Below, piece after piece: positions 25,474 to 33,996 of a stretch of 64,000 bases of DNA (position 1 is the first letter of the stretch; every line of letters starts with the position of its first letter). Made by a program: the position numbers and the translations under genes. This DNA is from an uncultured Trichococcus sp. (GTDB lineage Bacteria > Bacillota > Bacilli > Lactobacillales > Aerococcaceae): positions 496,001-560,000 of the forward strand of contig NZ_OY760503.1 in assembly GCF_963663645.1 (NCBI RefSeq), given 5' to 3'. Under the pieces are notes generated by a model. The model ran no database searches and was not told where the DNA came from. It worked only from the letters and a program-made list of their open reading frames with translations.

Positions 25474-26412
25474 CTAATGCTTGACGAGATTCTTTTTCTT
25501 TGCAATTTTATTTGCAATCATTGGTGTCAGAACGCTTGTGATTACTACAGCCATCGCTATTTGAGATACGACCAAGGGTACAATCGGTTCAAGTTCAGGG
25601 TAGGCTTGCGCAATAACACTTGGGGCCGCTAAAGACACGCCGGCTACAGATGTTAACGCAATCGCGGATATTCCATTCGCTTTTAATAGCTTCGTTTCCG
25701 TAAAATACAAAGTCGGTAATAGGATGATATAAAATATGACACTTAAGATAACTCCCGCCAGCCCAGCTTTTGCCGCCTGAAACAGATTGATGCTGTCTCC
25801 TAAAACCCATCCAAAAAATGGCATTATGATGCCAATAGCCGGTAAGCAAAAATCTCTGAATTCATGATCTAAATTCCCAATGACCATCCCAGCTAACAGA
25901 GGGATTACAACTGAGATTATGGGCGTCCATACTATATCTGTACCGCTTGATAAGGAATAAACCAATAGAGGGACAGCAGGAACACAAAACACACCTGCTA
26001 ACCCAAAAGCTAATGCATCGTCTTTTTCTGACAAGTCTTTAACCAGAGCCATGTACAATGCTGGATTTGTACTGGTAAGAACGACAATAATCGCCAAAGA
26101 CGAAAGTCCGAGAATCGTTCCTCCACCTAAATACTTAATCATCTGGAATCCTAAGACATACGCTATCAAAAATTTGATTACCAGCAAAACGCCTTGTTTT
26201 TTCATTATTTGAGCCAAGCTTTTAACATCCAAACCCATAGCTGAGACAAAACATAAAAATCCTACAATATAGTTGGTTCCCTGAGCGGAGAAAAAAGCTT
26301 GGCTAATCGATCCTACATAAAGCCCTTCCGGAAAAGCCGTGTTCAACAGTGCACTTAAAAACATCGGGATCAATAAAGTTCCTCCGGGAATTCTTCTCAT
26401 AAGTTTTAACAT
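25474..26412 (-). CDS. 2-keto-3-deoxygluconate permease family transporter (KdgT-like)
   Basis: 312 residues from ATG at 26412, fixed by AAAGGAG 8 bases upstream. It opens with the family signature RIPGGTLLIPMFLSALLNT and has about ten hydrophobic segments, including GFLCFVSAMGLDVKSLAQI and LTSTNPALYMALVKDL. KdgT is a proton symporter for 2-keto-3-deoxygluconate, but no KDG kinase, aldolase or uronate genes are near. The only partner is an M20 amidohydrolase, so the true substrate may be an acylated amino acid. Start of a two-gene operon. Confidence 0.85.
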   Translation of the reverse strand: MLKLMRRIPGGTLLIPMFLSALLNTAFPEGLYVGSISQAFFSAQGTNYIVGFLCFVSAMGLDVKSLAQIMKKQGVLLVIKFLIAYVLGFQMIKYLGGGTILGLSSLAIIVVLTSTNPALYMALVKDLSEKDDALAFGLAGVFCVPAVPLLVYSLSSGTDIVWTPIISVVIPLLAGMVIGNLDHEFRDFCLPAIGIIMPFFGWVLGDSINLFQAAKAGLAGVILSVIFYIILLPTLYFTETKLLKANGISAIALTSVAGVSLAAPSVIAQAYPELEPIVPLVVSQIAMAVVITSVLTPMIANKIAKKKNLVKH

Positions 26413-26596
26413 GACCCTCACTCCTTTGCATGGCATATTTTTTGCTGTCCTTGAAAGTGTTCAATTTTATTCGTCGAAAACTGTTCAACTTCATTCAGCG
26501 CCGAAAGTCGTATGCGCTTACTTAAATTGTAGCATATCTCTTTCCGTTCCTCACTTTTTTCTTATCTGCCTGGCTTGACGATAGATCTAAAAATAT

Positions 26597-26642
26597 TTTC
26601 AAAAAAACTGCAGCGCCAAAGCGCTACAGTTTTTTTGAAAAA
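26597..26642. terminator. Intrinsic terminator of the TetR-linked ABC operon
   Basis: CAAAAAAACTG-AGCGC and GCGCT-CAGTTTTTTTG pair around CAAA with a single bulge. It lies 10 bp past the ATPase stop and works in both directions. Confidence 0.9.
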
Positions 26643-26650
26643 GGCGATCA

Positions 26651-27328
26651 TCAATCTTCTTCGGTTAATATGCCGTCTTCAATACGGTAAATGCGGTCAC
26701 AGTAAGATAGCATCCGTTCATCGTGTGTCACCATGACGGCAGCTTTGTTGCGAGCTTTCACTTCTTTCGCAATTAAGGAAACGACTTCGTGCGCACGTTT
26801 AGTATCTAAATTTGCCGTCGGTTCGTCAGCCAGAATGATACTTGGGTCATTCATGAAAGAACGAGCGATAGCGGTCCGTTGCCGTTCTCCACCAGATAAT
26901 TGGTGTGGGTATTTGTGCAATTTTTCGCCCAGCCCAATTTCCGTCAACAATTCTTTAGCGAATTCACGGTCTGCTGGTTCGATAGATCCGCCCATTTTCT
27001 TAACGATCAGCAATTGGTCCAATACACTTAAGTAAGGTAGTAAGTTGGACGTCTGGAGGATAAATCCAATTTTGGACAAGCGTACTTTAGAGAGCTCTTT
27101 CTCAGATAAAGTGGCGATGTCTATGTCATCAATAAGAACTTGTCCTTCAGTGGCTTTTAGTAGGGCACCGGCAATTGAAAGGAACGTACTTTTACCGGAA
27201 CCCGATGGCCCGATAATTGCGATGAAATCCCCGTTGGTAACGTTTAGGGAAAAGTTTTCTAACGCTGTCGTTGAAAATTCCCCTTCTTGATAAACTTTTG
27301 TGACATTGGTTAACGTGATTCCGCTCAT
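26651..27328 (-). CDS. ABC transporter ATP-binding protein, LolD/MacB type
   Basis: 225 residues. Walker A GPSGSGKST near 38, signature LSGGERQRTAIARS near 140, Walker B IILADEPTANLDTKRA near 160 and the switch His in VMVTHDERM. This is the MacB/FtsE-like class that drives extrusion or membrane-protein release rather than transport across TM channels. ATG overlaps the permease stop (TAATG), so it is coupled to the gene before it in the leftward operon. Confidence 0.93.
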   Translation of the reverse strand: MSGITLTNVTKVYQEGEFSTTALENFSLNVTNGDFIAIIGPSGSGKSTFLSIAGALLKATEGQVLIDDIDIATLSEKELSKVRLSKIGFILQTSNLLPYLSVLDQLLIVKKMGGSIEPADREFAKELLTEIGLGEKLHKYPHQLSGGERQRTAIARSFMNDPSIILADEPTANLDTKRAHEVVSLIAKEVKARNKAAVMVTHDERMLSYCDRIYRIEDGILTEED

Positions 27329-28455
27329 TATTCAGCCCTCCCTAATGCAGTAATTGGATCAATTTTCGTAATGCTTCCAATAGAGAACAGTGCGCCGATT
27401 AAACTAGTGCCCAGTAGAACCAAACTGTACATTACGACCATCTCAGGAAGTAGATTAAACGGCATGCCTTCTGGCAAAGCCAGCGTCGTTAAATAAGTTA
27501 AGCCTACACCTATCAGAATGCTGACGGTGGATAAAAGGAACACTTGTGACATAACACTGTGAATCACAAAGCCATTGCTTGCGCCGATTGCTTTCATCAC
27601 ACCGAATTGATTGACTTTCTGCGTAGTCAACACATAGAAGAAGACCGCAATGACAAAAGCTGAGATAAAGATCAACAACCAAAGCATCATGGAAATCGTA
27701 CCGCTCTCGGCTTTGTAGCCTGGCACTCCGTTCAAGCTTTCTTTTTTGTTTCCTACTTCAACGCCGTCAATGGTTGCTGCAATCTGCTCACTGTCCAGGT
27801 TTTTTCCTGTCAGAAAAACTGCGTTGATTGGGTCTTTAATGCCCATGTCAGCGCCAGGAACCATGTACTTAAATTCGCGCAACGTATCGCTCGTTACATA
27901 AACCGCGGGCATGTGGTTCAGTTTCTGATTATCGACAAACCCACCGATTTCATACTCTGTCCCAATACTGCTCAACGTTATCGTATCCCCTAATGCGAAC
28001 CCTTCTGCCATTAAACTAGAATCCACCAATACTCGATTAGGCTGATCTGCTTCGAGCGCTTCGCCAGAAATAACCGCAGGCTCTATAAAGCTACCTGGTT
28101 CCACCCCGATGAATAAAACAGACGTTTTTTTACCCGATTCTTCATCTGCGCTAGCACCCTGCAGAATCGATCCGGGAGCTGTTGAAATTCCTGCTGCATC
28201 CTCCACTCCATCCAGTTGTGCTACTTCGTCCACCAGACTCTGCGGCAAGGTGGATTTACCTAAAGTAAACTCCGATTCTTCTTGAAAAACCGCTAAGTCC
28301 ATATCTGAATAGCGAATCACTGCTGTCCCTAAATCCGACAGGCCATTTCCTAGTCCGGATAACAAAAAAACGAGCCAGGTAATCAAGACGATAATGAAGC
28401 CAATCAAAAAGAATCGTCTTTTAGAGAACCATAGCTCTTTACGTGCTAAAAACAT
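27328..28455 (-). CDS. ABC transporter permease, FtsX/MacB type
   Basis: 375 residues. TM1 at about 16-36 is followed by a large extracellular domain (about 40-245; includes GDTITLSSIGTEYEIGGFVDN) and three C-terminal helices (about 255-280, 300-330, 340-362) separated by QKVNQFGVMKAIGASNGFV, the classic FtsX cytoplasmic loop that couples to the ATPase. ATG follows AAAGAGGGAAAAGT. Together with the ATPase it forms a four-plus-four-helix exporter, often involved in peptide or envelope stress. Controlled probably by the adjacent TetR. Confidence 0.9.
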   Translation of the reverse strand: MFLARKELWFSKRRFFLIGFIIVLITWLVFLLSGLGNGLSDLGTAVIRYSDMDLAVFQEESEFTLGKSTLPQSLVDEVAQLDGVEDAAGISTAPGSILQGASADEESGKKTSVLFIGVEPGSFIEPAVISGEALEADQPNRVLVDSSLMAEGFALGDTITLSSIGTEYEIGGFVDNQKLNHMPAVYVTSDTLREFKYMVPGADMGIKDPINAVFLTGKNLDSEQIAATIDGVEVGNKKESLNGVPGYKAESGTISMMLWLLIFISAFVIAVFFYVLTTQKVNQFGVMKAIGASNGFVIHSVMSQVFLLSTVSILIGVGLTYLTTLALPEGMPFNLLPEMVVMYSLVLLGTSLIGALFSIGSITKIDPITALGRAE

Positions 28456-28490
28456 ACTTTTCCCTCTTTCTTTACTTTTATTTTGAAAGC

Positions 28491-28510
28491 TGGATTAAGT
28501 ATACTCCAAA
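28491..28510. promoter_or_regulatory. Probable TetR operator at the ABC operon promoter
   Basis: TGGATTAAGTATACTCCAAA closely matches the site before tetR (29163). It contains the -10 (TATACT on the minus strand); GTGACA 17 bp upstream may be the -35. Confidence 0.55.
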
Positions 28511-28542
28511 GTCACACCAGTGTCACTAATTATGTTTTTATA

Positions 28543-29118
28543 TTATTTTTGTTTAAGGATCCCTTCAAACAGCATCTTTTTGACAAAATAGGCACGCTGT
28601 TCAGTCGACAGCCCTGCACGGTTTGGTAAATTAATGCTGTGAAAAATCGCTTCAATCATGACCAGCAGCGGAATTTCTTGATTTAAAAAACCGTCTCGCT
28701 GCCCTTCTTCAATCATCACTTGAATAAAACCAAAAAAGCGCGCATGCAGTTCTTTGGACCGTTGGATATCAGGATCATCGGCGTTTTCTTTGGTCCACTG
28801 TTGATCCGGCACCATTGCAGAAATCGCATGCGTATCAGCATAATCAAAAACTAAATTCATTAACTCGGATAATTTTTCGGGGTATTCAGACGGCCACTCA
28901 GTAGCATCCAGTCGTTCGACCACTTTTTCTAGTTGATAATTCAAGTAATCCTGCAACAGGTCATTTTTATTGGAGTAATATTTATAAAGTGCAGTCCGTG
29001 ATATGTCCAGCTTATTGGAAAGCATTTGAAAAGAAAAAGTATCGTAGCCAACTTCTAACATCAGGTCATGCGTTGCCTGATAGAGCTCTTCTTGAGTAAA
29101 CGTTTTTTTACGCGCCAT
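28543..29118 (-). CDS. TetR/AcrR-family transcriptional regulator
   Basis: 191 residues. N-terminal helix-turn-helix (FTQEELYQATHDLMLEVGYDTFSF, here split around residue 25, then LSNKLDISRTALYKYYSNKN) and a C-terminal ligand-binding helical domain with acidic and aromatic residues (VPDQQWTKENADDPD). ATG follows GGAGGGATAAAG. It is 87 bp upstream of the ABC genes and reads the same way. Matching palindrome-like sites at 28491 and 29163 indicate control of both itself and the transporter. Confidence 0.92.
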   Translation of the reverse strand: MARKKTFTQEELYQATHDLMLEVGYDTFSFQMLSNKLDISRTALYKYYSNKNDLLQDYLNYQLEKVVERLDATEWPSEYPEKLSELMNLVFDYADTHAISAMVPDQQWTKENADDPDIQRSKELHARFFGFIQVMIEEGQRDGFLNQEIPLLVMIEAIFHSINLPNRAGLSTEQRAYFVKKMLFEGILKQK

Positions 29119-29162
29119 CTTTATCCCTCCATTTCAGATTTATTATAGCATAGTTATCGGAC

Positions 29163-29182
29163 TGGATTAGGTGTATCCAAAC
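29163..29182. promoter_or_regulatory. Probable TetR operator at the tetR promoter
   Basis: TGGATTAGGTGTATCCAAAC, an inverted repeat TGGAT/ATCCA, overlaps the -35 position for a minus-strand TATAAT at 29142-29147. One base shorter than, and otherwise matching, the site at 28491. Confidence 0.55.
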
Positions 29183-29255
29183 GAAGAAATTGTATGGTCG
29201 TTCCATCTCCAATTGCAAAATTTGCTTTGGAATCCAGCAATATTAAGTTCAAAAA

Positions 29256-29340
29256 AGGGGCTGTATAAAAATCAGAATAGCACTTTCTGGTTTTTATACA
29301 GCCCCTTCTATTCGGGAAATGAATAAATGCTCAGAAATAA
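29256..29340. repeat. Dispersed element R, copy 2
   Basis: Counterpart of 9003-9086; hairpin GGGGCTGTATAAAAA / TTTTTATACAGCCCC with the shared inner ATCAGAATAG and TTTCTGG. It ends exactly where hairpin array A starts. Confidence 0.75.
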
Positions 29341-29475
29341 CCCGCCAAAAGCGGTTAGGCGGGGAAAATCAATTCAAATCACAGTCAGAAAACCCGCCAA
29401 ACCCACCTTGACGGGGAAAAACGTCCGCGGACAACACGCGAAAACCCGTCAAAACCATTTTGGCGGGGAATCTCG
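29341..29475. repeat. Hairpin array A: three palindromes, 52-bp period
   Basis: CCCGCC...GGCGGG at 29341, CCCGCC...GACGGG at 29393 and CCCGTC...GGCGGG at 29445, each a 24-28 nt stem-loop. The period is 52 bp. Spacers are not conserved. Same layout as the arrays at 59.3 and 62.8 kb. Confidence 0.75.
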
Positions 29476-29534
29476 CTCATAATCATAAACGCGAACCCCG
29501 GACCAGACTATCATACCAGCAAAACCGCAAAGAA

Positions 29535-29565
29535 GAAGCTGCCTCATTTTTTTGAGACAGCCTCT
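29535..29565 (-). terminator. Terminator-like hairpin after ilvD-DUF59
   Basis: On the minus strand GAGGCTGTCTCA, seven A, TGAGGCAGCTTC, followed by TTCTTT; 50 bp past the DUF59 stop. Confidence 0.65.
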
Positions 29566-29615
29566 TGTTGTATGAAGGTAAAAAATTTTCTGCATTAAAT
29601 TCCGTTCAGCTTCTC

Positions 29616-29960
29616 TTATCTGCCTGGATTGATTCCCAGCGAAATGCGGCCGTAGCGGGTGATGCGATCCAACACCCAGGCGGGACTCCACACGATCTTG
29701 ATTATGACCGCATTGATGAAACCCAGCGGCTCAAGCTGTTCATGGACGCCCTTCAGAATATGCTCCGAGCAAGAACAGCCGGCGCCCGTGAAGGTTAATC
29801 GGACAGTGCAACCCCCGTCGTCATCCAGCTCGATGCCATAAATCAATCCAAGATTGACGATATCGAGGCCGATTTCTGTATCCATGACGTTCATCAGTTT
29901 TTCTTCCAGTTCTTCCTTGTGCTGATCGGCTAGACCAGTGTACGTGATGCCCTTTTCCAC
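29616..29960 (-). CDS. DUF59/MIP18-family Fe-S assembly factor
   Basis: 114 residues from GTG at 29960, placed by GGAGG upstream; longer starts would run deep into ilvD. One domain of the SufT/PaaD/MIP18 type: MDTEIGLDIVNLGLIYGIEL, then TFTGAGCSCSEHILKGVHEQL, where the reactive-cysteine region reads GCSCSEH, and the closing WSPAWVLDRITRYGRISLGI. Such proteins help deliver [Fe-S] clusters. It is 16 bp after ilvD, whose product needs an Fe-S cluster, which makes a client relationship likely. Confidence 0.88.
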   Translation of the reverse strand: MEKGITYTGLADQHKEELEEKLMNVMDTEIGLDIVNLGLIYGIELDDDGGCTVRLTFTGAGCSCSEHILKGVHEQLEPLGFINAVIIKIVWSPAWVLDRITRYGRISLGINPGR

Positions 29961-29976
29961 TATGCGGCACCCTCCT

Positions 29977-31689
29977 TTACTTTTCCTCAAATGGATTGCG
30001 GTTGAAAAAGTCGGTAACGGCGCCTTTCGATGCGGATGAAACGATGTGTGCGTATTTGCCCAGGACACCGCGCGATTTCAAAGGCGGCAATACCAATTTT
30101 TCGCGTCGCTTAGCCAACTCTCCATCAGATACTTGCATCGTCAATTCACGCGTATCCTGGTCAATGATGACCGTATCATTCGTTTCCAGCAATGCAATCG
30201 GGCCGCCGTCTTGTGCCTCCGGTGCGACATGCCCAACTACGAATCCGTGTGAACCGCCTGAAAAACGGCCATCTGTAATCAGGCACACTTTGATGCCTTT
30301 TCCGGAAATGATGCTCGATAAGGACAACATTTCTGGCATACCTGGCCCACCTTTCGGGCCGACAAAGCGGACAACCACCACGTCGCCGTCAACAATTTCT
30401 CCGTTCAGGGTCGCTTCAATCGCCGCTTCTTCGGTATTGAAAACCTTCGCAGGCCCTTCATGGCGTCGTTCCTTCAGCCCGGAAACTTTTACGACGGCGC
30501 CATCAGGAGCAAGATTGCCTTTCAGGACAATCAACGGGCCATCTTTACGTTTCGGATTCGCAAGCGTCATAATCACATCTTGGCCTTCCGCCAAAGGTGC
30601 CATATTTTCCAGGTTTTCTGCCAGCGTCTTGCCGGTTACGGTCAAACAGTCGCCGTGCAGCAAACCATTGTCAAGCAAATATTTCTGAACGGCGGGAACA
30701 CCGCCGACGTTGTACAAGTCTTGGAAGACATATTTTCCTGAAGGTTTCAGGTCTGCCAAATGCGGTACCCGTTTTTGGATTTCATTGAAGTCCTCGATCG
30801 CAAAGTCCACCTCGGCGGCATGGGCAATCGCCAATAGATGCAGGATGGCGTTCGTCGATCCACCCAATGCCATCGTGATCACCACGGCATTCTCCAGAGC
30901 TTTGCGGGTGATGATGTCGCGCGGACGGATATTTTTTTCGATCAAGCCGATGATGGCTTCGCCGGCCTCGAAAACATCCTTCAATTTATCACCGGTTGCC
31001 GCAGGGTTCGACGATGACCCCGGCAAGCTCAGCCCCATCGTTTCGATCGCCGAGGCCATTGTGTTGGCCGTATACATCCCGCCGCAAGCCCCTGGTCCGG
31101 GACAGGCGTTGCATTCGATCGCCCGAACTTCTTCTTCCGTCATTTCGCCGTTGTTCCACTTTCCGATGGCTTCAAAAACGGATACGAGATCGATGTCGTT
31201 GCCATCCTCATCTTTCCCCGGAGCGATCGTGCCCCCATAAACAAAAATGGATGGAATGTTCGCATTAGCCATCGCAATGACAGAGCCCGGCATGTTCTTG
31301 TCGCAGCCGCCGATGCTGATGAATGCATCAAGATTTTGCCCGCCGACCGCAATTTCGATTGAGTCCGCAATCAGATCACGCGAAGGCAATGAATAGCTCA
31401 TCCCCGGCGTGCCCATCGCGATGCCGTCCGAAACGGTCACTGTCGTAAACTGGATCGGCCAACCGCGCTGCTTTTTGATGCCGTCTTTTGCGATTGCAGC
31501 CAAATCATTCAAGTGAATATTGCAAGGCGTGTTCTCTGCCCAAGTACTGATCACTCCGACCATAGGCTTTTTAAAGTCTTCGTCATGCATGCCTGTCGCG
31601 CGCAGCATCGCCCGGTTCGGTGACTTCACAACCCCATCGTAAACGAAGCTGTTGATGCGTAAATCTTTTTTATTTTTTGCGTTATCCAT
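29977..31689 (-). CDS. ilvD: Dihydroxy-acid dehydratase
   Basis: About 570 residues from ATG at 31689 (CGGGGGG 8 bases upstream). It converts 2,3-dihydroxy-isovalerate and -methylvalerate to the keto acids of valine and isoleucine. The Fe-S ligand cysteines are in [10 protein letters not shown] and [17 protein letters not shown]; other family marks are [17 protein letters not shown] and [19 protein letters not shown]. No ilvB, ilvN, ilvC or leu genes are near, unlike the usual operon. Sugar-acid dehydratase paralogues exist, but identity by motif favours IlvD. No T-box leader was found. Confidence 0.93.
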   Translation of the reverse strand: MDNAKNKKDLRINSFVYDGVVKSPNRAMLRATGMHDEDFKKPMVGVISTWAENTPCNIHLNDLAAIAKDGIKKQRGWPIQFTTVTVSDGIAMGTPGMSYSLPSRDLIADSIEIAVGGQNLDAFISIGGCDKNMPGSVIAMANANIPSIFVYGGTIAPGKDEDGNDIDLVSVFEAIGKWNNGEMTEEEVRAIECNACPGPGACGGMYTANTMASAIETMGLSLPGSSSNPAATGDKLKDVFEAGEAIIGLIEKNIRPRDIITRKALENAVVITMALGGSTNAILHLLAIAHAAEVDFAIEDFNEIQKRVPHLADLKPSGKYVFQDLYNVGGVPAVQKYLLDNGLLHGDCLTVTGKTLAENLENMAPLAEGQDVIMTLANPKRKDGPLIVLKGNLAPDGAVVKVSGLKERRHEGPAKVFNTEEAAIEATLNGEIVDGDVVVVRFVGPKGGPGMPEMLSLSSIISGKGIKVCLITDGRFSGGSHGFVVGHVAPEAQDGGPIALLETNDTVIIDQDTRELTMQVSDGELAKRREKLVLPPLKSRGVLGKYAHIVSSASKGAVTDFFNRNPFEEK

Positions 31690-32080
31690 TCCCAAAGCCC
31701 CCCGTATTTTCATGCACAAACACTTACTATTAATCGAATTTTAACATTTCTGTCCACAAAAGACTATCAGGGTCCCTCCGCAAGTTAGGATTTGGCAGAG
31801 ATTGTTGTTTGAAAAGCTAAATGTCAGTTGACTGATTGACCTGGGATGATCCGAAATTATAAAAAACGCCATATGTTCTGATACGAAAATCAGATCATAT
31901 GGCGTTTTTTATGTCTTTTATATTTTGTAAGGGTCAGACGCATTTCCTCCGCTGGTACGCGCTAGCTCAAGTTAATGGACCTCTGAAAACGTCAATTTCA
32001 GTGCAACAGAGCACACACAATGGATTTTTTCCAATTTTAATAAGAAACGTTGAAAACGTAACTCCTGTATTTATGTACCA
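31690..32080. other. Intergenic region between glycerate kinase and ilvD
   Basis: 391 bp. It holds the bidirectional terminator at 31861-31910 and presumably the ilvD promoter. I see no gene or recognisable riboswitch. Confidence 0.4.
31861..31910. terminator. Intrinsic terminator of the mannosylglycerate operon
   Basis: AAAAAACGCCATATG / CATATGGCGTTTTTT with an inner CTGAT/ATCAG stem; near-perfect and bidirectional. 170 bp past the glycerate kinase stop. Confidence 0.88.
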
Positions 32081-33238
32081 TTAGTGCTTCATTGCATTGC
32101 GGCTTAACAAAAATGCTCGGAAAGCCGCTTCACCGGTATTCGCTATCAGCGTTTCTGTATTGGCAATGGCCTCAGCCAACTGCATCGGTTTATTGACAAT
32201 ATCCAAAATCAGATCAATGCCTGTTTCATAAATAGGCCCAAGGTCGTCCCCGCTGCTCCCGACAATTGCAATCACTGGCAAATTGTATTTCTTCGCCATC
32301 CGCGCAATGCCGACCGGGGCTTTCCCGTAAAGGGATTGCGCGTCGATTCTGCCTTCGCCTGTGATGACTAAATCAGCATCCCGGAAGTGGGATTCGATAT
32401 CCAAAATCGATAACACTTTCTCAATCCCGCTGTAGCTTTCGGCATCACAAAATGCCATCAGCCCAGCACCCAATCCTCCGGCCGCCCCTGCACCGGGTTT
32501 ATCGATGATGTCGATGCCTAATTGTGATCGGATTACTTCTCCGTAGTGCAACAACGAAGCATCCAATTTCTTTACATCTTCCTTCGATGCGCCTTTTTGT
32601 GGGCCATAGATATAGGAAGCACCATTCTCACCGCAAAGCGGATTGGTAACATCGGACAAAATGGTGATCTTCACATCCCTCAGACGGGGGTCAATCCTGC
32701 TGACATCGATAGTCTCAATATTCCCCAAGCCGGTTGCTCCAAGCGGGATTTCATTTCCATCGGCATCCTTAAAGGATACACCTAAAGCTTGCGCCATTCC
32801 GACCCCGCCATCATTCGTGGCGCTGCCGCCGATGCCGATATAGATCTCCTTGACGCCGCAATCCAACGCTGATTGAATCAATTCACCAGTCCCGTAGGTT
32901 GTCGATTTAAAGATATCATTTTTTTCCACATCGACTAAGGCAAGTCCTGATGCTTCAGCCATCTCAATAACCGCAACGGTTTCATGTATCACGCCAAATT
33001 TCGCCTTTATCTTGTTCCCCTGCGGCGCCGTCACATCTGCATATCTGTACGTTCCTTTACAACCGATCACTAGGGCATCAACGGTGCCCTCGCCGCCATC
33101 AGCGACCGGTACTTTGACGATAGTTACTGATCGGCTCACTTTATTGATGCCGCGTTCAATGTATTCTTCTACTTCAATCGTAGAGGCACTCCCTTTAAAG
33201 GAGTCTGCCGCTATGACAACTTTAATGTCATTATCCAT
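32081..33238 (-). CDS. glxK: Glycerate kinase (GlxK/GarK family)
   Basis: 385 residues, family length. Phosphorylates D-glycerate with ATP to a phosphoglycerate. Family marks: VVIAADSFKGSASTIEVEEY at the start, VADGGEGTVDAL, IGIGGSATNDGGVGMAQALG, LSDVTNPLCGENGA, KPGAGAAGGLGAGLMAF and VITGEGRIDAQSLYGKAP. ATG follows CAAAGGACG. It is the last gene of a leftward operon with a GH38 mannosidase, PTS genes and manA, which implies that glycerate is released by the operon's own substrate. Terminator at 31861-31910. Confidence 0.93.
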   Translation of the reverse strand: MDNDIKVVIAADSFKGSASTIEVEEYIERGINKVSRSVTIVKVPVADGGEGTVDALVIGCKGTYRYADVTAPQGNKIKAKFGVIHETVAVIEMAEASGLALVDVEKNDIFKSTTYGTGELIQSALDCGVKEIYIGIGGSATNDGGVGMAQALGVSFKDADGNEIPLGATGLGNIETIDVSRIDPRLRDVKITILSDVTNPLCGENGASYIYGPQKGASKEDVKKLDASLLHYGEVIRSQLGIDIIDKPGAGAAGGLGAGLMAFCDAESYSGIEKVLSILDIESHFRDADLVITGEGRIDAQSLYGKAPVGIARMAKKYNLPVIAIVGSSGDDLGPIYETGIDLILDIVNKPMQLAEAIANTETLIANTGEAAFRAFLLSRNAMKH

Positions 33239-33439
33239 CGTCCTTTGCTACTCAAAGCAAGCGTGACATTCCACAGTGAGGCATCCAGCTGGAAAATTCT
33301 CCTTCAGCATACCGCGGGTGTCTGCTTTTTTGGATATCTTTTGAGTAGGCTCCCCTTTCTTCATTTCTTTATTTTTCCATGCAGCTCTGTCTCCTTGAAT
33401 CCTCTCGGAAATTTGGACTTTGCTCAACCTATACAGAAA

Positions 33440-33943
33440 TCATACTGATGTGACGCTTCCAACTTTTGTTTTCGCGGTCGTTTTACCAGTTACAGCCAAA
33501 CTGTAATTTTTCACTTTATCCATGTTTGTTATAACCACAACCATCGCATTATCTTTCCCGGATTCCTCCAGCTGCTCTAAGTCAACTTTGGCAATTAATG
33601 TATCTGACATTAACGCTTGACCTTCTTTCACAAAAATCTCAAAAGGTTTGCCGTTCAATTCCACCGTGTCCAAGCCCATATGCAACAACAATTCCAATCC
33701 GTTATCCAATTGGATGCCGAGTGCATGTTTCGTGGGAAAGATACTTAATACCTTCCCTTCTACAGGAGAATAAATATCCCCATCGGTAGGAACAACAGCA
33801 AATCCATCACCCATCATTTTTTGCGAAAAAACAGGATCTGAAACTTCTGTAATAGGGATTACGGTCCCATTAACCGGTGAAAATAAAGCTACCGCTCCAT
33901 CAAACACATCTCTTTTTTTATTTTTTTTTAAAAAGTCAAACAT
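33440..33943 (-). CDS. PTS glucose-family EIIA component
   Basis: 167-residue cytoplasmic EIIA of the Glc family. It accepts phosphate from HPr on His88 (LLLHMGLDTVEL), with the second active-site His73 (TKHALGI), the classic pair. Other marks are SPVNGTVIPI and GDGFAVVPTDGDIYSPVEG. The Ala/Thr/Lys C-terminal extension beyond the usual end is short. It would phosphorylate the EIIB domain of the EIICB encoded two genes upstream, which lacks its own EIIA. 53 bp after manA; same operon. Confidence 0.93.
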   Translation of the reverse strand: MFDFLKKNKKRDVFDGAVALFSPVNGTVIPITEVSDPVFSQKMMGDGFAVVPTDGDIYSPVEGKVLSIFPTKHALGIQLDNGLELLLHMGLDTVELNGKPFEIFVKEGQALMSDTLIAKVDLEQLEESGKDNAMVVVITNMDKVKNYSLAVTGKTTAKTKVGSVTSV

Positions 33944-33996
33944 GCTCTCGCCTCTTTCTGATTTTTGTTTACCTTTTGTTTATCCTTCGCGTATTC

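Noticed and set aside
31690-31860. T-box leader for ilvD
   Set aside because: No AGGGTGGNACCGCG-like antiterminator sequence and no specifier-loop pattern in the leader.
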